From positions 1 to 20,176 of the forward strand of contig CALPQA020000005.1 in assembly GCA_943325595.2 (NCBI GenBank): a DNA stretch of 20,176 nt, in the 5' to 3' direction. The stretch comes from Auritidibacter sp. Marseille-P8566 (GTDB taxonomy: Bacteria; Bacteroidota; Bacteroidia; Flavobacteriales; Flavobacteriaceae). The translations under genes were made by a program, and so were the position numbers. The first letter of the stretch is position 1; the number at the start of each line of letters is the position of its first letter. The notes under the pieces are model-generated. The model was not told the DNA's origin. It was given only the letters and a program-made list of their open reading frames with translations, and did no database searches. Shown one piece after another: positions 8,100 to 15,503 of the stretch.

Positions 8100-9131
8100 C
8101 TATTCCGGCATTTGCAATACATCCTCACCATAAACTACTTTTCGAACTAGTGGTAATGTGGCTAATAATTTTTTCATTCCCTCTACACCTAATTGTTCTG
8201 TATTATGAGAATGATAATCTTCAATCACAGAAACGTTCTGTTCTCCTTCAGAAAAAAATTGCGCATAATTCAAATCGCGATTATCCGCAGGAATTCTGTA
8301 AAAATCTCCCATGTCTTCTGCTTTAACCATTTCCTCTCGAGTACATAAGGTTTCGTACAATTTTTCTCCATGGCGAGTTCCTATAATTTTTATCTCGTTT
8401 TCGGCATTACAAAGTTCTTTCAAAGCTTGGGCCAAATCGCCAATGGTTCCCGCTGGCGCTTTGTTTACAAATAAATCGCCTGGATTACCATGTTCAAAAG
8501 CAAACAACACTAACTCTACAGCCTCCTCCAATGACATTAAGAAACGAGTCATGTTAGGATCTGTAATTGTAATTATTTCTCCACTTTTTATTTGCTTCAA
8601 AAACAACGGAATTACTGAGCCTCTTGAAGCCATTACATTTCCATAACGGGTCAAACAAACTGTAGTATCGGTTAAATTACGGGATGCCGCAACGGCTACT
8701 TTTTCCATCAATGCTTTTGAAATTCCCATGGCATTTATTGGATAAGCTGCTTTATCAGTACTCAAACAAATTACTTTTTTTACTTTATTGGCACCAGCTG
8801 CATCTATTACATTTTGAGTTCCAAAGACGTTGGTTTTGGTAGCCTCTAATGGGAAAAATTCGCAAGAAGGAACTTGTTTTAAAGCAGCAGCATGAAAAAC
8901 GTAATCTACCCCACGCATAGCTCTTTCAACACTGCTGTAATCACGAACATCTCCAATATAAAATTTGAGTTTGTCATTTTTTAGTTGGTTTCGCATATCA
9001 TCCTGTTTTTTTTCATCACGGGAAAATATTCTGATTTCACTAAAATGGTCCGTGTTAAGGAAACGATTTAATACTGCGTTCCCGAAAGAACCTGTTCCGC
9101 CTGTTATTAACAATACTTTATTTTTCAACAT
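8100..9131 (-). CDS. capE: UDP-GlcNAc 4,6-dehydratase, inverting (CapE/FnlA)
   Basis: A 343-residue extended SDR that starts UDP-N-acetyl-L-fucosamine synthesis by 4,6-dehydration and C5 epimerisation of UDP-GlcNAc. The NAD(P) motif is TGGTGSFG (10-17). D61-V-R-D and FHAAALKQVP follow. The catalytic region LSTDKAAYPINAMG contains D126 and K127. The usual SDR tyrosine is replaced by M135 in MGISK (K139), a hallmark of the inverting dehydratases CapE, FlaA1 and PseB. The C-terminus has the dehydratase extension with GTRHGEKLYETL. Length equals CapE. It is the first of the three pathway genes in transcription order, after the unknown 251-residue gene and a 67-base gap. Start ATG is at 9129-9131. 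A PseB-type role is less likely because CapF and CapG are present. Confidence 0.94.
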   Translation of the reverse strand: MLKNKVLLITGGTGSFGNAVLNRFLNTDHFSEIRIFSRDEKKQDDMRNQLKNDKLKFYIGDVRDYSSVERAMRGVDYVFHAAALKQVPSCEFFPLEATKTNVFGTQNVIDAAGANKVKKVICLSTDKAAYPINAMGISKALMEKVAVAASRNLTDTTVCLTRYGNVMASRGSVIPLFLKQIKSGEIITITDPNMTRFLMSLEEAVELVLFAFEHGNPGDLFVNKAPAGTIGDLAQALKELCNAENEIKIIGTRHGEKLYETLCTREEMVKAEDMGDFYRIPADNRDLNYAQFFSEGEQNVSVIEDYHSHNTEQLGVEGMKKLLATLPLVRKVVYGEDVLQMPE

Positions 9132-9198
9132 AACTATTTATAATAATTTTAATTTATTTTTTTAGCGTGAATTTGTTTTCCATAAATTAATCTTAATC

Positions 9199-9954
9199 CT
9201 ATTCAAAAACTTTACACAAACACACTGTGTTATGAATCCTTTTTAAGGAAATGATATTCTTCCGTTTCATCCCAGAAAAACCAATATAAAAATACAAAAG
9301 TGAATGCCCCTCGCCACTAGGTTCGGCAACAGTCATATTCAAATCAACTAATGTGCTTTTTTTTTCAAAAGTAACCGCTTCGCTATAATGAGTAACAAAA
9401 TCTGGACTTTCAAAATCCCATTTCGCTCTACCTACACAAAGGGTCACGTGACTTGCTAATTCAGGCCAATCGATATGCTCCAAAGGATTAAAACCTATAA
9501 CTTCCACTTGTGAAGCAACTTTATTCCACTGCCATGAAGTCAATAACACTTTTGATAAAGGTCTTAGTTTATTACCCTCAAAACCTTCTAAATAACAGGC
9601 AACTTCATAATCCTTCATAGCTTCCGCCAAAGTGCGTTGTCCTGCAGGATGTATTGTATCCTCCTTAATAATTTCAAGTAACAATTGAATGGCACGCCCC
9701 GGATAACTTTGATCTTTTGCCTTCTCATTAAAATCATGAACCAAACTTCTAAAGGTTTTCGTAAGTTTCGCCGCAAAACCAAATTCCTTTCCCTGATCAA
9801 TTATGGGCTGATAAATAGGATTGCTATGAAATTCTTTTGAAGTGAGAAAAGCCCTGCTTTTCATTCGTACAAGATTTTCTCCTGTTTGTGTTTCATAAAA
9901 AACCAAATCATCAATGGTGCCTTTAATTTTAATAGGTCCTACTACTTTTGCCAT
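9199..9954 (-). CDS. Conserved Bacteroidota protein of unknown function
   Basis: A 251-residue soluble protein with no signal peptide or membrane segment. I recognise only a loose N-terminal pattern, MAKVVGPIKIKGTIDDLVFY followed by ETQTGENLVR, shared with a family of uncharacterised Bacteroidota proteins that begin with a short glycine-turn strand (GTIxDhxFY). Residues about 35-140 look alpha-helical (NPIYQPIIDQGKEFGFAAKL, then TFRSLVHDFNEKAKD). From about 160 to the end it alternates short beta-like strands with loops, perhaps a beta-sandwich. No catalytic motif is evident. It lies in the polysaccharide operon between the UDP-HexNAc dehydrogenase and capE, with a 511-base non-coding gap upstream, so it may be a late insertion or have its own promoter. 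Start ATG is at 9952-9954. Function unknown. Confidence 0.8.
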   Translation of the reverse strand: MAKVVGPIKIKGTIDDLVFYETQTGENLVRMKSRAFLTSKEFHSNPIYQPIIDQGKEFGFAAKLTKTFRSLVHDFNEKAKDQSYPGRAIQLLLEIIKEDTIHPAGQRTLAEAMKDYEVACYLEGFEGNKLRPLSKVLLTSWQWNKVASQVEVIGFNPLEHIDWPELASHVTLCVGRAKWDFESPDFVTHYSEAVTFEKKSTLVDLNMTVAEPSGEGHSLLYFYIGFSGMKRKNIISLKRIHNTVCLCKVFE

Positions 9955-10146
9955 ATATTTTATAGTTTAGTTTTAATACTATAATAAAATAAAAAAAGAG
10001 GGACATTTTAAAATACCAAACGAATACTGCTGATATGGTAATTATTTTTATTTTCTATTCTTATTAGTTTGACATCTTTGTCGTTTAATCTCGGTTAAAG
10101 TAATCCTCGATTAATCGAAATAACATTTTCTACTTAAAACTTTCTC

Positions 10147-10167
10147 AACCTACAACCTACAACTTCC
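10147..10167. repeat. AACCTAC heptamer repeat
   Basis: AACCTAC occurs twice in tandem (10147-10160), followed by the related AACTTCC (10161-10167). The motif resembles the larger AACTTAT array about 170 bases away, so both probably belong to one degenerate repeat family. Confidence 0.55.
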
Positions 10168-10329
10168 TGAACTTACAAACCTTTTTTTTATACATTACTT
10201 TTCCCCTTAATGGTAAAAAGCTACAAAAAAAAATTGATGGGAAGAGTTGATTTTTGGATTTGGTTAATCAGATTTTACTTTTATGTGCTGAATTAACGAT
10301 TCAACTCTTATTTAACAGTTATACGATTC

Positions 10330-10397
10330 AACTTACAACTTATAACTTATAACTTATAACTTTTTCAACTTACAACTTCCTCAACTTCCTCAACCTC
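10330..10397. repeat. AACTTAT heptamer array and AACTTCC units
   Basis: Five consecutive 7-base units run from 10330: AACTTAC, then AACTTAT three times, then AACTTTT. After a short break come AACTTAC and AACTTCC (10367-10380) and a 9-base pair AACTTCCTC (10374-10382 and 10383-10391). This is the clearest tandem array in the window. Unit number could vary between strains. Function unknown. Confidence 0.75.
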
Positions 10398-10421
10398 TAA
10401 TTTAATCCCACTCCTTAATTT

Positions 10422-10463
10422 CCCCTTTGGGGGTTAGGGGGCCTATATTCGGAGGTTAGGGGG
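10422..10463. repeat. G-rich intergenic repeat with GGTTAGGGGG twice
   Basis: CCCC-TTT-GGGG (10422-10432) can form a small hairpin. GGTTAGGGGG occurs at 10432-10441 and again at 10454-10463. The G runs could allow a G-quadruplex on the plus strand. From memory, C/G-rich motifs of this type recur between genes in flavobacterial genomes; that is recollection, not a search. It ends 2 bases before the dehydrogenase stop codon at 10466-10468. Confidence 0.55.
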
Positions 10464-10465
10464 AT

Positions 10466-11728
10466 TTACAACCTCGCATCCACACTATCCCGATCTAAAG
10501 CGGCTTTACTATCGAAAATCACCGTGTGATTTCCTTTTTTCAAAACATCTAAATCCAATTGAAGAAACTCCTTATGAGCAACGGTCAAAATAATAGCATC
10601 ATACTTTGTAGGCGACCCAATAAGTTCAATGTTGTATTCTGATTTCACTTGAACGGCATCAGCATGGGGATCAAAAACATCAACATCTAATCCAAATTGA
10701 ACCAATTCATTATAAATATCTACCACTTTAGAATTACGAATATCAGGACAGTTTTCTTTGAAAGTAACCCCCAATAACAATGCTTTAGCACCCTTAATGT
10801 TGGTTCCTTTCTGAATCATTAGTTTCACTACTTTACCTGCAATGAACATTCCCATAGTGTCATTTACACGTCTTCCCGAAAGGATAACTTGCGGATGATA
10901 ACCCAAACTTTCAGCCTTGTGAGCCAGATAATAAGGATCAACACCAATGCAATGACCACCAACTAATCCTGGCTTGTATTTTAAAAAGTTCCATTTAGTA
11001 CCTGCAGCTTCTAAAACGTCGTTGGTGTCAATTCCAATTCTGTCGAAAATTAAAGCCAATTCATTTACAAATGAAATATTTACATCACGCTGCGCATTTT
11101 CAATTGCTTTACTAGCTTCAGCGACTTTAATACTTGGAGCCTTGTAGGTTCCAGCGGTTATGATAGAGCTGTATAAAGCATCAACAAAAGTTGCAATTTC
11201 GGGAGTTGAACCAGAAGTCACTTTCTTTATAGTAGTCAATGTATTGACTTTATCTCCTGGATTAATTCGCTCAGGACTATATCCACAATAAAAATCACTG
11301 TTGAATTTTAGTCCGCTATATTTTTCCAAAACCGGAACGCAATCATCTTCTGTACACCCCGGATAAACGGTGCTTTCATAAATTACAATAGCATCTTTTT
11401 TCATTACTTTCCCAATCATTTCAGACGCTTTAAGTAAAGGTTCTAAATCGGGTGCTTTGAACTGATTTATAGGAGTGGGAACTGTTACAATAAAAATATC
11501 GCAACTTTTTAAGTCCTCTATCGTACTTGAAAAAGTTAATAATGCGGCACTTGCTATTTTATCTTTGTCAGATTCTAATGTTCTATCAATTCCGTTTGAC
11601 AATTCACCTACTCGAGTCGAATTAATGTCAAAACCCAATGTTTTATATTTTGAACCAAAGGCAACCGCCAATGGAAGACCTACATATCCTAAACCAATTA
11701 TTGCGATATTATTATTTGGAATTTTCAT
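10466..11728 (-). CDS. UDP-N-acetylhexosamine 6-dehydrogenase (WbpO/TviB type)
   Basis: A 420-residue nucleotide-sugar dehydrogenase that oxidises C6 of a UDP-HexNAc to the uronate with two NAD. The N-terminal Rossmann motif is G12-L-G-Y-V-G17, followed by VTVPTPI and YESTVYPGC. The family-specific CGYSPERINPGDK (148-160) and the catalytic C260 in GGHCIGVDPYY are intact, as are the helix KVAEASKAIENAQRD and the C-terminal NAD/UDP domain with GVTFKENCPDIRNSK. The pattern matches Vi-antigen TviB and WbpO rather than UDP-glucose dehydrogenases, so the product is probably UDP-GlcNAcA or UDP-GalNAcA. It is the first biosynthetic gene after the antiterminator. No TviC-like 4-epimerase is seen in the window. 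Start ATG is at 11726-11728. Confidence 0.9.
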   Translation of the reverse strand: MKIPNNNIAIIGLGYVGLPLAVAFGSKYKTLGFDINSTRVGELSNGIDRTLESDKDKIASAALLTFSSTIEDLKSCDIFIVTVPTPINQFKAPDLEPLLKASEMIGKVMKKDAIVIYESTVYPGCTEDDCVPVLEKYSGLKFNSDFYCGYSPERINPGDKVNTLTTIKKVTSGSTPEIATFVDALYSSIITAGTYKAPSIKVAEASKAIENAQRDVNISFVNELALIFDRIGIDTNDVLEAAGTKWNFLKYKPGLVGGHCIGVDPYYLAHKAESLGYHPQVILSGRRVNDTMGMFIAGKVVKLMIQKGTNIKGAKALLLGVTFKENCPDIRNSKVVDIYNELVQFGLDVDVFDPHADAVQVKSEYNIELIGSPTKYDAIILTVAHKEFLQLDLDVLKKGNHTVIFDSKAALDRDSVDARL

Positions 11729-11836
11729 TTTTCACTATTTGTTCCGTAAATTTTTGTTGAAAAAATCAGATTTTTACTATTTACCGTTTCAACCTTTTTT
11801 TAACTTACAACCTAAAAACCCACTCAACCTTTCTCC

Positions 11837-11851
11837 ACGGCTTCGCTCCGT
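11837..11851. repeat. Small inverted repeat ACGG-N7-CCGT
   Basis: ACGG and CCGT flank CTTCGCT in the 169-base gap after the antiterminator gene. The same gap has a weak A/T hairpin (11761-11775) flanked by GTTGA and TCAAC. Together they could fold the leader of the dehydrogenase mRNA, a plausible place for antiterminator action, but no U-tract terminator is evident. Confidence 0.35.
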
Positions 11852-11897
11852 CAGTCACATTATATATGGCTAACTAAGCAACTATATCATCAAAAAA

Positions 11898-12368
11898 CTA
11901 AACTTCTTCTTCTCTTGAAATTGTAATTAAAACGCCAAGTTCTTTAAGAACTAAACGAATTTTATTTTTCTCAACTTGCGAAACAACACCTACTTTCCCT
12001 TGAAAAGGACCCTTAGAGATCGAAATTGTATCGCCCGGTTGTATGCCTTCAACTTCCACAGAAGTTAGAATCCCTTTTAGCCCCTCTTTTAAAGCAACAA
12101 TCTCCTCGTCCTTAATTATTGCTGGCTTTCCCAACCAGTACAAGTACCGCACTACACCAAATGCATCAAAAACCTTGTTGCGTTCCTTTTCTTCTAAGTT
12201 TACAAAAACGTAGGAGCTTATTAGTGGTGTTTCGACTTTCTTTTTTCTGTCAGACCATTGCTTCATTTGAGTAACCATTGGACAATAAGCCTCAATTCCC
12301 AAATTAATCAATTGTTCTGTTACTTTTTTTTCGTTTTTTGGACGAGTATATAATGCAAACCAAGGCAT
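11898..12368 (-). CDS. UpxY-type NusG-like transcription antiterminator
   Basis: A 156-residue NusG paralogue. The NGN domain spans about 1-95, opening MPWFALYTRPKNEKKV with LISSYVFVNL in the middle, and is thought to bind RNA polymerase. A KOW motif follows at about 111-130 (PGDTISISKGPFQGKVGVV). Bacteroides UpxY proteins of this kind are encoded at the head of capsule loci and let polymerase read through the long operon. The second-gene position, ahead of all the biosynthetic genes, fits this role exactly. RfaH-like function is the broader description. No UpxZ-like inhibitor gene is present; the gene ahead encodes a winged-helix regulator instead. Start ATG at 12366-12368, 75 bases after the regulator stop. 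Confidence 0.9.
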   Translation of the reverse strand: MPWFALYTRPKNEKKVTEQLINLGIEAYCPMVTQMKQWSDRKKKVETPLISSYVFVNLEEKERNKVFDAFGVVRYLYWLGKPAIIKDEEIVALKEGLKGILTSVEVEGIQPGDTISISKGPFQGKVGVVSQVEKNKIRLVLKELGVLITISREEEV

Positions 12369-12383
12369 AGTTATATAATTTGT

Positions 12384-12408
12384 CGAAAATCGAAAATCGA
12401 AAATCGAA
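12384..12408. repeat. CGAAAAT heptamer tandem repeat (3.6 copies)
   Basis: CGAAAAT is repeated three times without error (12384-12404), followed by CGAA, in the 75-base gap between the regulator and antiterminator genes. In the transcribed strand it reads ATTTTCG. It would lie in the mRNA just upstream of the antiterminator start, so a change in copy number could alter translation or spacing; this is speculative. Confidence 0.7.
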
Positions 12409-12443
12409 TTGTTACTATTAAAAAAAAAACATTCATTACTCTA

Positions 12444-12995
12444 TTACACATCGAATTTTGAAAGTGGACGCATTCTGTTTTTTTGCAAATCTTCGTCTTC
12501 ATAAATCACTAAGCCAGTACCTTCATGTTTTTGTGTCATATAAAACTGAACTTTACGCTTTATTTCCTTTTCAATCTTACCCGATAATTGTGTTATGTAT
12601 TCTGTATTCAAATCATCTCCAATAATTATTACTTCTATCGTACCACTATCAACACCATTGGCATAATCTCCTATTACAATTATTTTTTTTACGGCACCCA
12701 TTCGTTCCAAAATTAACGCCACAATAGAATCCAATCCAATGTGTTGAAAAATAATTTTTTGTAACGTACTATAAAGGGGATGGTTGGTATTTGCACTGTA
12801 AGAAACCCTATTTTGAATTGCTTCTTTTTGCAAATAACCTGCTTCTTCAAGGTTATTCAATTCTTTTCGAATGGAATTAGTAGACTCGTTCATCTCTTCG
12901 GATAAACCACGCAAATAACCGTTGTTGGCTGAGTTTATAAAAAACTTAACCAAAATTCGAATTCGGGTTTTAGATGTAATGAGATTTTCTAACAT
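12444..12995 (-). CDS. Winged-helix regulator with nucleotidyltransferase-like domain
   Basis: A 183-residue probable DNA-binding regulator that heads the polysaccharide operon. Residues about 1-70 form a winged helix (LITSKTRIRILVKFFINS, then YLRGLSEEMNESTNSIRKEL and a wing near EAGYLQKEAI). Residues about 95-165 resemble a minimal nucleotidyltransferase fold, VKKIIVIGDYANGVDSGTIE. The usual G-S and paired-aspartate catalytic residues are not conserved, so enzymatic activity is unlikely. Related proteins commonly stand before NusG-like genes in Flavobacterium polysaccharide loci (recollection, not searched). I chose the ATG at 12993-12995; an upstream in-frame TTG at 13014-13016 lies inside the predicted -7 box and cannot be used by that transcript. 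A dyad over the promoter suggests possible autoregulation. Confidence 0.82.
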   Translation of the reverse strand: MLENLITSKTRIRILVKFFINSANNGYLRGLSEEMNESTNSIRKELNNLEEAGYLQKEAIQNRVSYSANTNHPLYSTLQKIIFQHIGLDSIVALILERMGAVKKIIVIGDYANGVDSGTIEVIIIGDDLNTEYITQLSGKIEKEIKRKVQFYMTQKHEGTGLVIYEDEDLQKNRMRPLSKFDV

Positions 12996-13007
12996 TGAAT
13001 CATTAAT

Positions 13008-13045
13008 GAGTACCAAAAGTACTCGTTATTTTTGATTAAACAAAA
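13008..13045 (-). promoter_or_regulatory. Polysaccharide operon promoter with overlapping dyad
   Basis: On the minus strand TTTTG (13041-13045) and TACTTTTG (13014-13021) are 19 bases apart, matching the Bacteroidota -33 TTG and -7 TAnnTTTG pattern. Transcription would start near 13007, about a dozen bases before the ATG at 12995. A perfect inverted repeat GAGTAC-N5-GTACTC (13008-13024) covers the -7 box and is a candidate operator. Confidence 0.75.
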
Positions 13046-13117
13046 TTATGTTAGAATATATTTAAAAAATCGTAGAGGGACAGGAATTAAAAATAAATCG
13101 AATATTTTTTATTAATC

Positions 13118-13144
13118 AAAAAAAAAAAACCGCCCGAAAGCGGT
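13118..13144 (-). terminator. Rho-independent terminator of the outer-membrane protein gene
   Basis: Read on the minus strand, ACCGC-TTTCGG-GCGGT (13129-13144) forms a GC-rich hairpin directly followed by twelve T (13118-13129). It lies 7 bases beyond the stop codon of the upstream beta-barrel gene and insulates it from the polysaccharide operon promoter downstream. Confidence 0.88.
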
Positions 13145-13151
13145 ATTATAA

Positions 13152-13724
13152 TTAGAACCTGAAAATCATCTCAGCACTGTGCTGTGTGTGATTATTATTT
13201 AATTGTTGTTGTTTGAAAGCTTGCTTTCCAAGAGTTTGAATTCTAAAACCTAAATTAGGTAAAAACCAAACATTTAGACCTAAACCATAATTTCCTGTTT
13301 GGTTAACTACAGTATCTGCCATATTAAGGCCTAAACCTAAAATCACATAGGCATCAATTGCAGAATTTTTAGCAATATATTCATCAAAATAGAATTTACC
13401 ACTCGCGTCTAAAGCAAGATAATACACATCACTATTTATGGTTCCTCCATTATGCATTTTATCTTTGGACAAATTATTAAAAGTTAATGCAACTTCCGAA
13501 GAATACTGGTTAGTCCATTTTCTTTCCAAGCTGAATTTTGATACTGTTGGAACAACATTCCATTGCTTTATTGAATTAAAATTTTGACCTTCTACAGTGC
13601 TTGTGTTATCAATAAAATTGACACCAAATCCCAAGGTCCATTTCTGATTTACTGAATTTTGGGCTTCTTGAGAAAATCCCACAAACGATACAAGGGATAC
13701 CGCAATAAAAATTAATTTTTTCAT
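13152..13724 (-). CDS. Small outer-membrane beta-barrel protein
   Basis: A 190-residue secreted protein, probably an eight-to-ten-strand outer-membrane barrel. It has a clear signal peptide, MKKLIFIAVSLVSFVGFS, with likely cleavage before QEAQN. The rest alternates aromatic and polar residues in barrel fashion (WTLGFGVNF, FSLERKWTNQYSSEVAL, GKFYFDEY, YGLGLNVWFLPNLGFRI) and ends in EMIFRF, a terminal phenylalanine as in many barrel proteins. I chose the ATG at 13722-13724; a longer frame from a TTG at 13748 would begin inside the -7 box. Ligand and role are unknown; it resembles generic flavobacterial outer-membrane beta-barrel proteins. It has its own promoter and terminator, so it is monocistronic. 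Confidence 0.82.
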   Translation of the reverse strand: MKKLIFIAVSLVSFVGFSQEAQNSVNQKWTLGFGVNFIDNTSTVEGQNFNSIKQWNVVPTVSKFSLERKWTNQYSSEVALTFNNLSKDKMHNGGTINSDVYYLALDASGKFYFDEYIAKNSAIDAYVILGLGLNMADTVVNQTGNYGLGLNVWFLPNLGFRIQTLGKQAFKQQQLNNNHTQHSAEMIFRF

Positions 13725-13745
13725 TTTTTTTAAATTTGAGTTATG

Positions 13746-13753
13746 CAAATATA
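13746..13753 (-). promoter_or_regulatory. -7 box TATATTTG of the outer-membrane protein gene
   Basis: TATATTTG on the minus strand fits the Bacteroidota -7 consensus exactly and lies 21 bases before the ATG at 13724. No clear TTG at -33 spacing is seen, as the upstream stretch is almost pure A/T. Confidence 0.65.
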
Positions 13754-13995
13754 AAAAAAAATGTTTAGTTATACTTTTTTTAACAAAAAATCATCTGAAT
13801 TTAAATAAAAATTATTGATAAAATCAGGATAAAAAACAATATTTTAATATATTACTGACAATATAATAATTAAACTGTTTCTTAATAATAAGATTAATAC
13901 CGCGCAAGCAAGCAAATACAAATAAAAGTAATAATTCCTAAAATTAGAAGATTTGAAAATTATTTAAGTTATTTGTAAAAACAAATTTTACTCGA

Positions 13996-15498
13996 ATGAC
14001 TCCAATTGCAATTTTATCTTTAATCATCGTTTATTTCGGAATCCTATTTTTTATATCTCATTTTGTTAGTAAAAATGACAGTGGAAATGAAGCTTTTTTT
14101 AAAGCCAATAAAAACTCAAAATGGTATTTGGTGGCGTTTGGAATGATAGGAACCGCACTTTCTGGGGTGACTTTTATTTCTGTTCCAGGTGAAGTGGGAA
14201 ATCCTGAAAATCAATTCAAGTACTTTCAATTTGTTCTAGGAAATGCCATTGGGTTTCTAATTATTGCCAAAGTACTACTACCGCTCTATTACAGAATGAA
14301 TTTGACTTCTATCTATGGGTATATCGAACAACGATTAGGAACTTTTAGTTATAAAACAGCTGCTTCCATATTTTTGATAAGCAGAACGATAGGATCTGCA
14401 TTTCGATTGTATTTAGTAGTAATTGTTTTGCAACGCTATGTTTTTGATTTTTACAAAATTCCATTTGCAGTAACGGTATTAATCTCTTTGCTTTTGATAT
14501 TTGCGTACACTTATCGAGGAGGTTTAAAAACCATTATTATCACTGATACGCTACAAACGTTCTTCTTAGTCTCGTCGGTTTTTTTAACCATTTTCTTCAT
14601 TTGCAACAGCTTGAATTTGAATGCATTTGAAGCGTTTGAAGAAATAAAAAACAGCAATTACTCGAAAATATTTTTCTTTGATGATTATATGAAAGGGACT
14701 TATTTCGTAAAACAAATTTTAGGCGGGATATTTGTAACCATTGCAATGGTGGGCCTTGACCAAGATTTAATGCAGAAAAACCTGAGTTGTGCCACTATTG
14801 GCGAAGCACAGAAAAACATGTTTACGTTCACCGGAATATTTGTAATTATCAATATTTTCTTTTTGAGTGTGGGTGCCCTACTTTACATTTATGCCAATAA
14901 AAACGGTATTGCCGTTCCCACCGATTTCATAACTGGAAAACCTAGAACCGATTTATTATTCCCAGAAATTGCTTTTCATCATCTAACCTTTATTCCTGCA
15001 ATAGTATTTCTTTTGGGATTAACAGCCGCCACTTTCGCTACTACCGATTCGGCATTGACTGCATTGACGACTTCTTTTTGTGTTGATTTTCTTGGGATGG
15101 ACAAAATGGAGAATGCGACAAAACCAAATATGGTGCGTACAAGACACTTCGTTCACATTGGGTTTTCGCTTTTAATGTTTTTGGTTATTGTTATTTTTAA
15201 TGCGATTAATGATGCCTCGGTGGTAAGTATGATTTTCAAAATTGCTTCCTATACTTATGGGCCTCTTTTGGGATTGTATTGTTTTGGATTGTTTATGAAA
15301 ACAAAAACCGTTCACGACAAGCTTGTTCCGCTAATTTGCTTGCTTTCGCCAGCGATTTGTTTTTTAATAAATTACAATTCCGCTGCTTTATTAGGAGACT
15401 ATGTGATTGATAATGAGCTTATAATTATCAATGGTTGCATTACTTTTATTGGATTGTTGCTGATTAGTAAACCTGCTACTAAAGAAACGAGGTTCTAA
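13996..15498 (+). CDS. Sodium:solute symporter (SSS family)
   Basis: A 500-residue inner-membrane transporter of the SSS/SLC5 type, which couples uptake of an organic solute to sodium entry. About thirteen hydrophobic segments run the length of the protein. Conserved spots include the early GTALSGVTFISVPGEVG, the RTIGSAFRLYLVV helix, FAYTYRGGLKTIIITDTLQT (the well-conserved G-G-x-x-x-V/I-x-x-T-D region) and AATFATTDSALTALTTSFCVD near 350-370, which matches the sodium-site helix with its adjacent small and hydroxyl residues. Length is usual for the family. The substrate cannot be told; neighbours give no hint. Start ATG at 13996-13998; only a weak TATTTG-like promoter is visible upstream. Confidence 0.9.
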   Translation: MTPIAILSLIIVYFGILFFISHFVSKNDSGNEAFFKANKNSKWYLVAFGMIGTALSGVTFISVPGEVGNPENQFKYFQFVLGNAIGFLIIAKVLLPLYYRMNLTSIYGYIEQRLGTFSYKTAASIFLISRTIGSAFRLYLVVIVLQRYVFDFYKIPFAVTVLISLLLIFAYTYRGGLKTIIITDTLQTFFLVSSVFLTIFFICNSLNLNAFEAFEEIKNSNYSKIFFFDDYMKGTYFVKQILGGIFVTIAMVGLDQDLMQKNLSCATIGEAQKNMFTFTGIFVIINIFFLSVGALLYIYANKNGIAVPTDFITGKPRTDLLFPEIAFHHLTFIPAIVFLLGLTAATFATTDSALTALTTSFCVDFLGMDKMENATKPNMVRTRHFVHIGFSLLMFLVIVIFNAINDASVVSMIFKIASYTYGPLLGLYCFGLFMKTKTVHDKLVPLICLLSPAICFLINYNSAALLGDYVIDNELIIINGCITFIGLLLISKPATKETRF

Positions 15499-15503
15499 TT
15501 TAT

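Larger units (their letters stand above)
9955..10465. other. 511-base non-coding gap rich in short repeats
   Basis: No convincing gene is seen. The stretch holds a perfect 12-base palindrome TCGATTAATCGA (10107-10118), heptamer repeats near 10147-10167 and 10330-10397, and a G-rich double motif ending at the dehydrogenase stop codon (10422-10463). No clear TAnnTTTG box faces the 251-residue gene. The mix of short simple repeats suggests a site where repetitive elements have accumulated. Confidence 0.7.

Noticed and set aside
10330..10397. AACTTAT array as a CRISPR array
   Set aside because: Units are 7 bases and directly contiguous, with no spacers of constant length and no cas genes nearby.
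10432..10463. GGTTAGGGGG copies as telomere-like DNA
   Set aside because: Only two copies, internal to an operon in a bacterial context; more likely a dispersed intergenic repeat.
11756..11793. Leader hairpin as a transcription attenuator before the dehydrogenase
   Set aside because: The stems are short and A/T-only, with no U-tract after a stable stem; kept only as a remark in the gap feature.
11475..11873. 132-residue plus-strand frame opposite the dehydrogenase
   Set aside because: Mostly antisense to a gene with intact catalytic motifs; its tail only translates intergenic repeats.
13014..13016. TTG start for a 190-residue form of the regulator
   Set aside because: The codon lies inside the predicted -7 box, and the ATG at 12995 gives a natural N-terminus for the winged helix.
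13746..13748. TTG start for a 198-residue form of the outer-membrane protein
   Set aside because: It falls in the TATATTTG promoter box and would put eight polar residues before the signal peptide.
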